Notes: generated by a model from the letters alone, not told the origin. A stretch of 64,000 bases of DNA from an uncultured Altererythrobacter sp. (GCA_913056125.1 CAJXNC010000009.1:1-64000); one strand, 5' to 3'. Shown: positions 1 to 9,513, numbered from the stretch's first letter. Numbers and translations: made by a program.

Positions 1-2034
1 ATCGACGGCAACACGATCAGTTTTGCAGAGCCGCTCGAATACATGCATTTCGGCGAGATCACCTTCGGCGTCGACGAGCGCGGTGAGGTTGGCATGCTGA
101 GCCGCAACATCAAGATCCAGGCATCGGAAGACGCCGATGAGAGCTATTTCGGCGGCCACATCATGGCGATGTCCGGCTCACAAATGTATATCGACAGCGT
201 CGAGCTATCCCGCATGGGCCAGCACCTCACCCTCGCCCGCTATCCGATCCATTTCCACGTGCTCGGCGAAGGCCAGGGCATGTATGTCCGCAACGCTGCC
301 ATCCACGACACGTTTAACCGCTGTGTGACGGTGCACGGTACCAACAATCTCGCGATCGAGCGGAACGTGACCTTCAACACGGTCGGCCACTGCTTCTTCA
401 TGGAAGACGGGATCGAGAACGGGAACCGCTTCGTCGAGAATCTCGGCATCCAGACCAAGTGCCACCCGACGCTGGACTGCATGCCCACGCGCCTTGCCGC
501 TGCCGGCGAAGATCCGACTTTCGAGGAGCGCTACCAAATGCGCAGGGCGGGACAAGAATCGGAGAATGTGCTGCTTCCGTCGGACAATACGGTTGCGACA
601 TTCTGGATCACCAATCCCGACAACACCTATATCGGCAATGTCGCCGCGGGTTCGGACTCGAACGGTTTCTGGATGTCCCTGCCCGAACATCCCAACGGCC
701 AGTTTGAAGGCACGGAAATAGCAGCGCAGACCTGGCCACGCCGTACGCCTTTCCGAGAGTTCCGGGGCAATGTGGCCCACTCCAATTATGACGGCTTCAT
801 GTTCGACCGGAACATCAACCAGGACAACAGCTTCGGCGTCACTGGCAATGCCCACATGCCCAAGGCCGACGTCAGCGACTTCAATAGCGCCACGGTGGAA
901 AACGTCTTTGCCGATCTGACCGCCTACAAGAACCGCAATGGCGGCATTTGGGGCCGCGGCGAGATGCACATCTTCAGTAATGCGCGAATGGCCGACAACG
1001 CCATGGGCTATACGCATGCATCGGGCAATGGTGGGCGTGACCCCTACACCTCGCTGATGGTCGACTCATTGTTCGTGGGCGAGACCGACAATGTCGGCAA
1101 TCCCGCAACGCCGGAGGAATTGGCTTATGGTCGCAGCCTGCCAAAGCCGCTGATCCCGGACTTTCCGATCCGCGGCTACGAGTATTACGATTATCGCCAC
1201 GACGTGGTGAACACGACCTTCGTGAATTACGCCGACAATGATCTGCGCGATACGGGCGCGCTTTCCTACCTGATGTACACAAGCGCCGGCGTCAGCACCG
1301 AGAACGCCATCGAAGGCGCCACCTTCATCAATGCCAAGCCGGTGCATTTCCCGCGCGACGAATTCCGCTGGGGCAATGACCACCTCGGCGGCGTGGCCTG
1401 GAGGACTTCGGCCATCCATGACAAGGATGGCTCGGTCAGCGGCGTCCCCGACAGCTACATCCTCATCAATGACGGCGTCTATGACAGCGTCGCCGCCGAT
1501 GAGGAGAATTGCGAAGTCAGGCAGGACTGGAATGCAGCCGTGTGCACGGGCGATTACGGTCGCCTGATCATCGGTGCACCCACTCGCACTGCCCCTCCCG
1601 GCGATCGTCCTCCTGCCGGGAGCGGCCCCAGCCTGCTGGGCGGCGGCGCTGGGAGTGACATTCCGTCACGGCCAGCCCCGCCCGCGCATACGCTTGTCCG
1701 CAACGGGCGGGAATTCTCGCTGACCAGCGGGCAGAGCACCATTCGCGCCGGAACCGAAATGGAACTGATCACCGACAGGCAGGATGCCTCGCTAACCCTG
1801 CGCGAAATGGACGTCGGCTCATGGGTGATCTTTTCTCTGCCAGGTTTCGCTACTGCGGCCTCGGGCACGCAGACGGGCAGCCTCGATGCATTACGCGCCG
1901 CCAACGACACCGCCTGGTTCAGCGACGGCGAAAAGCTGTGGGTCAAGATGGTGGCCGAGGAGACCGAAGCCGGTCCGTTCGGCTTCCGTGGCGGCGCCAG
2001 TATCGAGGTCAGCCGGGAGGGCCTTGGCGGGTAA
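1..2034 (+). CDS. Right-handed beta-helix (G8/CEMIP-like) protein, 5' end missing
   Basis: The frame is open from base 1, so the true start lies upstream; 677 residues are present. The visible part reads like the parallel beta-helix of CEMIP/TMEM2-like and bacterial G8-domain proteins: short strands with repeated asparagine turns, including YIGNVAAGSDSNGFW near residue 213 and a stretch around FMFDRN. This fold serves in polysaccharide-binding or -cleaving surface proteins; the substrate here is unknown. At roughly residues 525-565 a Pro/Gly/Ser-rich linker (TAPPGDRPPAGSGPS) leads to a beta-rich C-terminal domain of about 110 residues. The protein is probably secreted, but the signal peptide is off-window. 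The next gene converges on it after 21 bases. The fold is fairly sure; the enzymatic role is not. Confidence 0.7.
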   Translation: MDGNTISFAEPLEYMHFGEITFGVDERGEVGMLSRNIKIQASEDADESYFGGHIMAMSGSQMYIDSVELSRMGQHLTLARYPIHFHVLGEGQGMYVRNAAIHDTFNRCVTVHGTNNLAIERNVTFNTVGHCFFMEDGIENGNRFVENLGIQTKCHPTLDCMPTRLAAAGEDPTFEERYQMRRAGQESENVLLPSDNTVATFWITNPDNTYIGNVAAGSDSNGFWMSLPEHPNGQFEGTEIAAQTWPRRTPFREFRGNVAHSNYDGFMFDRNINQDNSFGVTGNAHMPKADVSDFNSATVENVFADLTAYKNRNGGIWGRGEMHIFSNARMADNAMGYTHASGNGGRDPYTSLMVDSLFVGETDNVGNPATPEELAYGRSLPKPLIPDFPIRGYEYYDYRHDVVNTTFVNYADNDLRDTGALSYLMYTSAGVSTENAIEGATFINAKPVHFPRDEFRWGNDHLGGVAWRTSAIHDKDGSVSGVPDSYILINDGVYDSVAADEENCEVRQDWNAAVCTGDYGRLIIGAPTRTAPPGDRPPAGSGPSLLGGGAGSDIPSRPAPPAHTLVRNGREFSLTSGQSTIRAGTEMELITDRQDASLTLREMDVGSWVIFSLPGFATAASGTQTGSLDALRAANDTAWFSDGEKLWVKMVAEETEAGPFGFRGGASIEVSREGLGG

Positions 2035-2055
2035 TGTAGGGCGCTGGCGCGGTCC

Positions 2056-3051
2056 CTAATCCAGCGCCAGCCTTCCAACCGTATTGGTATCGGCACCGAA
2101 CCAGATCGTGTTGGTCGGCTCGTGGTAATGCATGTGGCGTAGCGTGCGGCCGCCCGAAGGCACCTCGCCGCTAGCGAAAAATTCTTCGCTATCCGGGTCG
2201 AAGCCGACAAAGCGGTTGGGCTGCACGCCCGTCTCGACCAGCCAGATATTGCCTTCGCCATCCATCGCCGTGCCATAAGGTCGTGATTGCGCACCCGACG
2301 GCATGGCCCATTCCTCGAATGAGCCACTGGCCGGGTCATAGGCGCCGAGGAAGCCCTCGGCATAGTCGCCATACCAGATGCGGCCATCGGCACTGATCTC
2401 GATCCGGCGGGGTCGCGCACCTTCGCGCGGCAGTTCGATCTCGGTCAGTTCCATCGTCTCGGGATCGACCGAGGCAAGCTTGTTTGTGCCGAACAGCACC
2501 ACCCAGACCATGCCGTCGGGTGCAATCTTGATGCCGTAGGGCCGGGAACGTTCGGTCGGGACGTTGAGTAACTCGACCTCGCGGCTGGCCAACGTCAGCT
2601 TGCCGATCCGGTTGCTGAACTGTGCGGTAAACCAGATGTCGCCCGCATCGTCGAAGATCAGCGTATGCGGATCGCGCACTGCTTCATCGGGCATGGGAAT
2701 CTGTTCGATTTCGCGCGTTTCGGGATCGATGCGGCCTATGTGGCCGACCAGATTCCCCGCATACCAAACCGCGCCATCTGCATCGACGATCTGGTTATGC
2801 GGTCCTGCGCCTTCGGGAAGGTCGACGCGCTCGAACTGGCCCGTCTGCGGATTGAGCATGGCCGCATAATGCCCGCCCTGCCCCACGAACCACACTTCGC
2901 TGCCAGAGACGGCGAAGGGATCGCGCGGCCTTGTGTTCTCCCAGGGCACTTCCCATTCACGGATATCGAGTTCACCATCGCCCTGCGCCATGGCGGAAGG
3001 CGCTCCGAGCATTGCAAGCGCCAGTGCGCCCATTATTGACCGAGATAACAT
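2056..3051 (-). CDS. Secreted Vgb-like (streptogramin lyase-type) beta-propeller protein
   Basis: 331 residues. An N-terminal signal peptide (MLSRSIMGALALAMLGA, cleavage near AMAQ) is followed by repeated blades of the type GxIWF/VWYAG...I.RIDPETxEIE, seen at about residues 70-90, 110-130, 150-175 and 200-225. This repeat pattern is typical of virginiamycin B lyase-like propellers. Most chromosomal members are not antibiotic lyases, and the leader peptide argues for a periplasmic binding or lactone-cleaving role, so I name the fold only. The start is ATG at 3051 with AGGAG about 11 bases upstream. The gene stands alone and converges with the beta-helix gene. Confidence 0.8.
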   Translation of the reverse strand: MLSRSIMGALALAMLGAPSAMAQGDGELDIREWEVPWENTRPRDPFAVSGSEVWFVGQGGHYAAMLNPQTGQFERVDLPEGAGPHNQIVDADGAVWYAGNLVGHIGRIDPETREIEQIPMPDEAVRDPHTLIFDDAGDIWFTAQFSNRIGKLTLASREVELLNVPTERSRPYGIKIAPDGMVWVVLFGTNKLASVDPETMELTEIELPREGARPRRIEISADGRIWYGDYAEGFLGAYDPASGSFEEWAMPSGAQSRPYGTAMDGEGNIWLVETGVQPNRFVGFDPDSEEFFASGEVPSGGRTLRHMHYHEPTNTIWFGADTNTVGRLALD

Positions 3052-3132
3052 GACCAGCCACTCCTCTCCGGCTGCCGGAACGATACAGCAAGTGAGGGAA
3101 CGAGAATAGAGCGCGGTTTGCAGGTAGCGCTT

Positions 3133-4596
3133 TCAGTCTTTCGCCACTGCATCAACGGATATGGTCTCGATCTCCGCGCGCTGGCTACGTGCAAACTTGG
3201 CCTTGTACATTAGACGATCCGCGCGACCGATGACCTCCGCAGCATCCCAGCTACAGCCGACCTCAACGATCACTGCACCTGCACTCATCGATAACTTGCA
3301 GGCGTTGTTGGAGCCGCAATCCTCTACGGCAGCGACCATGCGCGCGATGGCGTGTTCTGCTGCCTGTGCGTCAGTGGAGGGCATCAGCACAACGAATTCA
3401 TCTCCACCGATGCGAGCTAGCGTATCGTTGGTGCGAAGCACTTGATTGAGCTCCTTGGCAATAGCGATGAGCATCCGATCGCCCTCGGCATGCCCATGTT
3501 CGTCGTTGATCGCCTTGAAGCCGTCCAAATCGGCATAGACCACCGCCAGGGGGAGTTCCACGCCGCGCCTGTCACACAGGCCCAGATCGATCCGCCGTTC
3601 CATTCCACGGCGATTGAGGAGACCTGTCAGCGGATCGTGGCGCGCATCGACCTCGGCCTGCTTGCGATCACTGATATCCTCGATCACGGCAACGAAGAAC
3701 TCGGGTTGCCCGACACTGTCGCGCACCAGCGAAACAGTGAGATTGACCCACACAGTCTTTCCATTGTCGCGGATATAGCGTTTCTCCATCGAATAGGTTT
3801 TCTTCCCGCCAGCGAGCAGGTCCTCGACATGATGGAGGTCGACCTCAAGATCTTCTGGATGGGTAATCTGTTGAAAGCCGTGAGTCAGCAGGGCCTCGCG
3901 CGGATGGCCCGCGATCTCGCAGAACCTGTCATTGATTAGCAGGAATTGTCCGTCCGGCGCGACATGCGCGATACCCACTGCAGCTTGCTCGAACGTGGCC
4001 GCGAAACGGCGGCTCTCGGTGGTCAGCCGATCCTCCACGACTTTTCGCGATGCCGCCGAATAGCCGATCGCCAGCGGGCCGACGAGGATTTGCGCGGAGA
4101 GGACGTCGAACTCGCTGAAAGCGTCCGGCAGGCGGGAATGGAAGCCCAACACGCCGACCGAGCGGTCGGCGAAAGGAATCGGGACGATTACGCCCGATCG
4201 AGCCTGGAAACGTGCGAAGTGGTCGGAGGAAATCCGCGGGTCGGATCGCGCATCGCCAAACCTGACCGGTTCACCGGTGCGGATGCAGTGCGCAGACAGC
4301 GTTCCTTGGATCGGCAGGCGCAGCGAGCGATGTGGCCACATCGTGCCGATCGCCTCGCTGATCTCGAGTTCGTTACCGTGGACGAGGCCGATCACGCCGC
4401 CATCGGCGCTTGGCGTCAGCCTCAAGCCCGACGCAAGAATGGTGTTCATCACGCTGGGGAAGTCAGGCGATGCACCGACCTGCAACTGCATGTCGATCAG
4501 CGCAGAAGACCAAGCCGCCATGCGTCTTGTCTCCGCCTCATCGGCCTTCTTTTTTATCCCTGGCAAACCGGGAAATATCTGTACTCGCGCTGCCAC
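3133..4596 (-). CDS. GAF-PAS-GGDEF diguanylate cyclase
   Basis: Makes cyclic di-GMP from two GTP. Domains in order: GAF at about residues 45-185, PAS/PAC at about 200-320 (ending VAVIEDISDRKQAE), and GGDEF at about 325-480. The active-site motif is intact (GGDEF at residues 397-401). An RxxD inhibitory site (RTND) ends five residues before it, so product feedback is expected. No membrane segment is visible, so sensing is probably cytosolic, through GAF or PAS ligands. I chose the GTG at 4596 because GGAGG lies seven bases upstream; a TTG at 4602 is too close to it, and ATG at 4521 would cut the N-terminus. Converges with nothing; its neighbours are unrelated. Confidence 0.9.
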   Translation of the reverse strand: MAARVQIFPGLPGIKKKADEAETRRMAAWSSALIDMQLQVGASPDFPSVMNTILASGLRLTPSADGGVIGLVHGNELEISEAIGTMWPHRSLRLPIQGTLSAHCIRTGEPVRFGDARSDPRISSDHFARFQARSGVIVPIPFADRSVGVLGFHSRLPDAFSEFDVLSAQILVGPLAIGYSAASRKVVEDRLTTESRRFAATFEQAAVGIAHVAPDGQFLLINDRFCEIAGHPREALLTHGFQQITHPEDLEVDLHHVEDLLAGGKKTYSMEKRYIRDNGKTVWVNLTVSLVRDSVGQPEFFVAVIEDISDRKQAEVDARHDPLTGLLNRRGMERRIDLGLCDRRGVELPLAVVYADLDGFKAINDEHGHAEGDRMLIAIAKELNQVLRTNDTLARIGGDEFVVLMPSTDAQAAEHAIARMVAAVEDCGSNNACKLSMSAGAVIVEVGCSWDAAEVIGRADRLMYKAKFARSQRAEIETISVDAVAKD

Positions 4597-4699
4597 GCCC
4601 AAGCCTCCATCATTAGGCTTGTGGTCTAGCCCCTCAAGGTAAACAGCGGCTAAATCTCATCAGCGAAAGATACTGTGCAGCCGAGGCTGAAAGCAGGGA

Positions 4700-6097
4700 T
4701 TAGTCGAAACCGACGCCGAGGAAGCTCGGCTTGGGACCGTTCCACTCGCCCGCGGGAACCGGCTCTTCCTTGGGTTCCGATTTCTTGCGGGGCTTGCGCC
4801 CGGACTTTTCGGAACGCGGCTTGTCAGCCTTGGGCTTGCTCTCGCGAACTTCTTCTCGCGGCGCTTCTTCAGCCTTGGGAGCATCGTCCTTCTTGCGGCG
4901 CGAACGCGACTTCTTCTCTTCGCGCGGTTTCTCTTCGCGCTGCTCTTCGACTGCCTGTCCGCCGCCAGCCTTGGGCGCAACTTCACCCCAAGGGAATTCC
5001 GGCACCTTGAACTTGGTCAGCTTCTCGACATTCTCAAGAGCTTCCCGGTCTTCCGGCGTGACCAGCGTGATCGCGCGGCCCTTGGCCCCAGCGCGGCCCG
5101 TGCGGCCGATGCGGTGGACATAATCGTCCGGATGCCACGGCGTATCGTAATTGAAGACGTGGCTGACGCCCTTGATGTCGAGACCGCGCGCGGCAACGTC
5201 GGAGGCGACGAGGATGTTCACTTCGCCCTTCTTGAACAGGTCCAGTTCGGCAATGCGGCTCGCCTGGTCCATGTCGCCGTGAATCTCGCCACTCTTGAAG
5301 CCGGACTTCTGCAGGTCCTTGTTGAGATCGCGCACCGTGGTCTTGCGATTGGCGAAGATGATTGCCGTCTGCACATTGTCGACCTCGAGCAGGTATTTGA
5401 GCGCCTGCTTCTTCTTGCGCGGGCTGATCTCGACCTTGAACTGGGCAATGTTCTCATTGGTCGTGGCCGCGCGGGCGACCTCGATCTGCTTTGGGTTCGA
5501 AAGGAACTTGTCCGCCAGCTTCTTGATCGGCGGCGGCATGGTCGCGCTGAACAGCAGCGTCTGGCGCTGGCTCGGCAGCTTTTCGCAGATGAACTCGATA
5601 TCGGGAATGAAGCCCATGTCGAGCATGCGGTCGGCTTCGTCGATCACCAGCAGGTCGCAACCGTTGAGCAGGATCTTGCCGCGTTCGAACAGGTCCATCA
5701 GGCGGCCCGGAGTGGCGATCAGGACGTCCACACCCTCGTTGAGCGCTTTCACCTGGTCACCCATCTGCACACCGCCAATGAGCAGCGCCATCTTGAGATC
5801 GTGGTTCTTGCCGTATTTCTCGAAATTCTCGGCAACCTGCATGGCCAGTTCACGGGTCGGCTCGAGGATGAGCGAGCGCGGCATCAGCGCACGGCGGCGG
5901 CCATGGGCCAGGATGTCGATCATCGGCAGCACGAAGCTGGCCGTCTTGCCGGTGCCGGTCTGGGCGATGGCGATCAAATCGCGCATCATCTGGACCTGCG
6001 GAATTGCCTCCGCCTGGATCGGAGTCGGCTCCTCATAGCCGGCATCCTGCACGGCGCTTAGCAGTTCATCGGAAAGGCCGAGATCGGCAAACTTCAT
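4700..6097 (-). CDS. DEAD-box RNA helicase, RhlE-like
   Basis: 465 residues, an ATP-dependent RNA helicase for ribosome assembly, RNA decay or cold-shock remodelling. Motifs are in order: Q motif (PTPIQ, residue 24), Walker A AQTGTGKT (45-52), PTRELA (80-85), TPGRLMD (129-135), DEAD (153-156), SAT (184-186) and HRIGRTGRAG (328-337). Past about residue 375 is a highly charged Lys/Arg/Glu tail, as in RhlE-type enzymes, likely for RNA binding. It starts at ATG 6097. The subfamily assignment rests on domain layout only; no partner gene is adjacent. Confidence 0.93.
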   Translation of the reverse strand: MKFADLGLSDELLSAVQDAGYEEPTPIQAEAIPQVQMMRDLIAIAQTGTGKTASFVLPMIDILAHGRRRALMPRSLILEPTRELAMQVAENFEKYGKNHDLKMALLIGGVQMGDQVKALNEGVDVLIATPGRLMDLFERGKILLNGCDLLVIDEADRMLDMGFIPDIEFICEKLPSQRQTLLFSATMPPPIKKLADKFLSNPKQIEVARAATTNENIAQFKVEISPRKKKQALKYLLEVDNVQTAIIFANRKTTVRDLNKDLQKSGFKSGEIHGDMDQASRIAELDLFKKGEVNILVASDVAARGLDIKGVSHVFNYDTPWHPDDYVHRIGRTGRAGAKGRAITLVTPEDREALENVEKLTKFKVPEFPWGEVAPKAGGGQAVEEQREEKPREEKKSRSRRKKDDAPKAEEAPREEVRESKPKADKPRSEKSGRKPRKKSEPKEEPVPAGEWNGPKPSFLGVGFD

Positions 6098-6240
6098 ATA
6101 AATAAATTGTCCGGGTCGAAGCCGATGGCGAACCAGCGGCGATTGGAGGCAGGAAAAACACCGCCAGAAACTGGCGCGCCCTATGCAGCTACAGGCGAAA
6201 AAGTCAAGAATCGCCCCCGGATTGCTGTGGCGGGAAAGCC

Positions 6241-6822
6241 TCAGTTTCCGGCAGCGACGATGCGGTTGATGGCAGCAATCTCGCAGGAAGCCCCTGCGCG
6301 CGATTGCAGCTGGTCACGGCCGATGCACAGGCGACCATCAGTGCTGCGCTCGACATAGAAGCCCGAATAGAAGGCACGTGCAGTACAGGCACGTTCGAGC
6401 GACGCGGCCAAGACCTCGCGATTGCGCATGAAGAGAAGCAGGCGGTTGTCCTGCGTGGAAGTGACGCCGGCGATATCTTCGATGTCGATGCAGTCGGGAT
6501 GCGGCACTTCCTCGAACTCATCGCGATCCGACTGGCGCGGCAATGTCGCCATCATTCGCTCGCGCGCATCGGGTGTGCTCGGCGAAATGCGGATGATGAC
6601 CCTTTGCGAGACACGGACCTGGTTGAGGATCTCCGGATGCCGGGCATCCTGCAACACGCGCAGCGGCGGTGTGGCAATTCCATCGAGGCCCAGCTCGGGG
6701 CGCTGCTGTTCGGGCGAGGCGCTGGTATTCACCGACTGCGCCTGTGCACGCATTGGCAGTTCGGCCGTCAGGACGGGCAGCAGGATGGCCAGGGCCGCAA
6801 GAGTGAGAAGGAAACGCTTCAT
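6241..6822 (-). CDS. Secreted protein of unknown function
   Basis: 193 residues. A clear signal peptide (KRFLLTLAALAILLPVLTA) is followed by a disordered stretch and a domain of about 130 residues with cysteines in DCIDIED, ERACTAR, GRLCIGRD and ASCEIAAI, which could form two disulfides in the periplasm. I do not recognise the family. The start is ATG 6822; the codon before it would be TTG. There is no strong ribosome-binding site. It is divergently arranged with the flavoprotein gene at 6957, so the 134 bases between them should hold both promoters. Confidence 0.7.
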   Translation of the reverse strand: MKRFLLTLAALAILLPVLTAELPMRAQAQSVNTSASPEQQRPELGLDGIATPPLRVLQDARHPEILNQVRVSQRVIIRISPSTPDARERMMATLPRQSDRDEFEEVPHPDCIDIEDIAGVTSTQDNRLLLFMRNREVLAASLERACTARAFYSGFYVERSTDGRLCIGRDQLQSRAGASCEIAAINRIVAAGN

Positions 6823-6956
6823 CAAGTAAGATGCTCATGGCGCGTAGGCTTGATGCCCGCGTGCATATCCTTCCCAATAGGGCTCCCGATTGAATACGGG
6901 CTTAACCTGCATATCTGCTGTGGCAAGACAAGTCCGACGCTGGCATGGGGCGTTTC

Positions 6957-8405
6957 ATGAGCACAATCACGCAATTCTGCGACGCAGCACGGCAGTTGCT
7001 GGGGGATCGCGGCTTCACGCAGGATCCCGAAATTGTAGATCCCTGGCTGACCGACTGGCGCGGACGCTACACCGGCAAAGCCATCGGCCTCGCCTCGCCA
7101 GCCAATACGCAGGAAGTCTCCGCGCTTGTGAGACTGTGCGCTCAGCATGGCGTGCCGCTGGTGCCGCAAGGCGGCAATAGCGGCATGTCGGGTGGGGCGA
7201 CGCCCGACGAAAGCGGAGAGGCGCTGATTCTCTCGCTACGCCGCATGAACCGGATCACCGCGCTCGATCCCGATGCAGGCGAAGTGACCTGCGAAGCTGG
7301 CGTCATCCTGCAGACCTTGCACGAAGCGGCGGAAAAGCATGGCTTGCGCTTTCCGTTGACCCTTGGCGGCAAGGGGTCCGCGACGATCGGCGGACTCATC
7401 TCCACGAATGCCGGCGGCACGCAGGTCCTGCGCCATGGATCGATGCGGGCGCAGGTTTTGGGCGTGGAAGCGGTGATGGCGGACGGATCGGTTTTCGATT
7501 CGCTGGTCGCGCTGAAAAAGGACAATCGCGGCTTCGATCTCAAGCAATTGCTCATCGGCTCCGAAGGCACGCTGGGCGTGGTGACCGCCGCGAGCCTGCG
7601 CCTGCTTCCCGCCCTTACCGACAGGGCGGTGCTGTGGGCCGGGCTAGGCGACATTCGCGATGCGAGGAAGCTGCTGGTCTTTACCCAGGCCCAGGCCGGC
7701 GATGCGCTGGAAGGATTCGAGGTCATGCCGCGTCACAGCCTGGAGGCGGTGCTGGCGCACAAGCATGGCGCCCGCTCGCCGCTGGAAGGCGAACATGAAT
7801 GGCATGCGCTGATCGAGCTTGCCGCCGATGCCAAGGATGCGGACAGCCTGCAGGACCGGGCGCAAGGCCTGCTCGAAAGCGCCTTTGAGGCGGGCCTGGT
7901 CGACGATGCGACGATCGCCATGAACGAGACCCAGGCCGAGGAGTTCTGGCTTCTGCGGGACGAGATTGCCCCGGCCGAGCGCGCAATTGGCCCTGCCATG
8001 CAGCACGATATTTCCGTGCCCGTGGCGAAGATGGCCGACTTCGTGTCCGCAAGCCTGCCACAAGTCGAACTGCGTTTCCCTGGCTGCAAGGCTGTCGCCT
8101 TCGGCCATTTGGGCGATGGTAATGTCCACTATCACGTGCTCGCCCCCAAGGATGCCGTGCCCGGTGAATGGGAAGCAACGCAGGGCAAACAGATAAGCGC
8201 CTTTGTGCACGACCTGGTCACCGCTTGGGGAGGATCGATTAGCGCCGAACACGGTATCGGCCAGTTGAAGCGCGATGAGCTGGGCCGCTTGGGCGATCCC
8301 GTCCACCTTGCCATCATGCGCGAGATCAAGCAGGCGCTCGACCCAAAAGGCATTCTCAATCCGGGCAAGCTTGTCCCGCTTGCACCCGAGGCGAGCAGTC
8401 ACTAA
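6957..8405 (+). CDS. FAD-linked D-2-hydroxyacid dehydrogenase (GlcD/D2HGDH-like)
   Basis: 482 residues. N-terminal FAD_binding_4 (PCMH) domain with the flavin-binding runs PQGGNSGMSGG (about residue 62) and GSATIGGLISTNAGG (about 135). The C-terminal FAD-oxidase_C domain carries FGHLGDGNVHYHV and SAEHGIGQLKRDELG, the metal- and substrate-binding histidine motifs of the D-lactate, glycolate and D-2-hydroxyglutarate dehydrogenase group. It oxidises a D-2-hydroxyacid and passes electrons to an acceptor such as ETF. Which acid cannot be told from sequence alone. I prefer ATG 6957 to ATG 6945 because GGGG sits six bases before it. Confidence 0.88.
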   Translation: MSTITQFCDAARQLLGDRGFTQDPEIVDPWLTDWRGRYTGKAIGLASPANTQEVSALVRLCAQHGVPLVPQGGNSGMSGGATPDESGEALILSLRRMNRITALDPDAGEVTCEAGVILQTLHEAAEKHGLRFPLTLGGKGSATIGGLISTNAGGTQVLRHGSMRAQVLGVEAVMADGSVFDSLVALKKDNRGFDLKQLLIGSEGTLGVVTAASLRLLPALTDRAVLWAGLGDIRDARKLLVFTQAQAGDALEGFEVMPRHSLEAVLAHKHGARSPLEGEHEWHALIELAADAKDADSLQDRAQGLLESAFEAGLVDDATIAMNETQAEEFWLLRDEIAPAERAIGPAMQHDISVPVAKMADFVSASLPQVELRFPGCKAVAFGHLGDGNVHYHVLAPKDAVPGEWEATQGKQISAFVHDLVTAWGGSISAEHGIGQLKRDELGRLGDPVHLAIMREIKQALDPKGILNPGKLVPLAPEASSH

Positions 8406-8493
8406 AGCCGCCACCGACATTTGGCGTGTCGCCGTGGGAGGGGCCCGCGGGCGGTACGCCGAACCAAAGAAATCCTGATCTGGAGAGAGAGAA

Positions 8494-9297
8494 ATGGCGA
8501 GCGCGCCGAATCCCGCATTACCCGTCCTCTACAAGGGCCTCGTTCCGCTCAATAGCGACCAGCATGCAAGCTGGAAGGCCAAGGTCGTCGACAAGGCGCC
8601 TTTCCTGACCAAGCAGCATGCAATCCCGTTGACTGTCGAGGAATTTCCGCAGGCACAGCGCGACTTCCCGATCGTGTTCTCCTCGGGAGACAATCCGGTC
8701 CCGCTGGCACTGATGGGCCTCAACGAAGGTGTGAATGTTTTCTTCGAGGAAGACGGGACGGTTATCGGCCAGCCCTATATCCCGGCCTACATCCGCCGTT
8801 ATCCCTTCCTGCTTGCCCGGTTGAACGATCAGTCGGACAATCTTTCGCTCTGTTTCGACCCAGAATCGGACATGCTCGGCGATTTCGACGAAGGGCAGCC
8901 GCTTTTCGATGCCGACAAGCAGCCGACCCAGCACACCAAGGACCTGCTCGGTTTCTGCGAACGCTTCGAACAGGCCGGCGCCAAGACCAAGGCCTTTATG
9001 GAAGAGCTCAAGAAGGCCGACCTGCTGATGGAAGGCGAGATCGCGATCAATCGTACGCAAGACGCGAACGACCAGCCTTTCGTCTATCGCGGCTTCCAGA
9101 TGGTCGACCAGAACAAGTTCCGCGAGCTCCGCGGCGACCAGTTGCGCAAGTGGAATGAGAACGGTCTTCTGCCGCTGATCATTGCGCACCTCTTCTCGCT
9201 CGACCTGATGCGCTTCATTTTCACCAAGCAGCTTGATCAGGGCAAGGGTCCTGCTGCGCAGGTGAATAGCGCGGAAATGCCGGCGCCGACCGTCTAG
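8494..9297 (+). CDS. SapC family protein
   Basis: 267 residues, matching the SapC family in length and in the motifs FPIVFSSGDNPVPLALMGL (about residues 55-75) and YIPAYIRRYPFLL (about 92-104). The family is named for an S-layer-associated Campylobacter protein, but its biochemical role is not settled. In sphingomonads it usually sits near TonB receptors, which is not the case here. No signal peptide or membrane segment is visible. A purine-rich GAGAGAGA lies just before ATG 8494. Transcription should stop at the hairpin at 9326-9366. Confidence 0.88.
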   Translation: MASAPNPALPVLYKGLVPLNSDQHASWKAKVVDKAPFLTKQHAIPLTVEEFPQAQRDFPIVFSSGDNPVPLALMGLNEGVNVFFEEDGTVIGQPYIPAYIRRYPFLLARLNDQSDNLSLCFDPESDMLGDFDEGQPLFDADKQPTQHTKDLLGFCERFEQAGAKTKAFMEELKKADLLMEGEIAINRTQDANDQPFVYRGFQMVDQNKFRELRGDQLRKWNENGLLPLIIAHLFSLDLMRFIFTKQLDQGKGPAAQVNSAEMPAPTV

Positions 9298-9325
9298 CGA
9301 CGCGTTCCAACGACTGAGACAAGCT

Positions 9326-9366
9326 GCGGGTGCAACCGGACAACCGGTTGCGCCCGCTCTTGTTTT
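9326..9366 (+). terminator. Rho-independent terminator after the SapC gene
   Basis: A 14-base-pair stem (arms 9326-9339 and 9344-9357, one U-G wobble) with an ACAA loop is followed by TCTTGTTTTG. It begins 29 bases after the SapC stop codon, in the right orientation. Confidence 0.85.
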
Positions 9367-9393
9367 GTCCCCTTGCCATCCTATCTTGAGATT

Positions 9394-9496
9394 GTCCCTC
9401 GGGCTCCCCTCATGGCCCGGCGGGACAGGCGCACGAACGTGCGTCTCCTCCCTGAACCTTGGCCACCTCGTGCTCCTGGCACGAGGTGGTTTTTTT
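9394..9496 (+). ncRNA. Candidate trans-acting small RNA, suhB/MmgR-like
   Basis: Three elements occur in order between SapC and the converging amidohydrolase gene. First, a small hairpin CGCAC-GAAC-GTGCG at 9430-9443. Next, a single-stranded CTCCTCCC at 9445-9452, complementary to Shine-Dalgarno sequences. Last, a perfect 11-base-pair stem (9463-9473 with 9479-9489) followed by seven T residues at 9490-9496, a strong intrinsic terminator. This is the layout of the alphaproteobacterial Hfq-dependent suhB/MmgR sRNAs, which mask ribosome-binding sites. The terminator cannot belong to SapC, which already has its own 100 bases earlier. A possible promoter is TTGTTT (9360-9365) with TATCTT (9382-9387), 16-base spacing. 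The 5' end is an estimate, and I cannot run a covariance search. Confidence 0.6.
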
Positions 9497-9513
9497 ACGT
9501 GTCTGGAAAGCGT

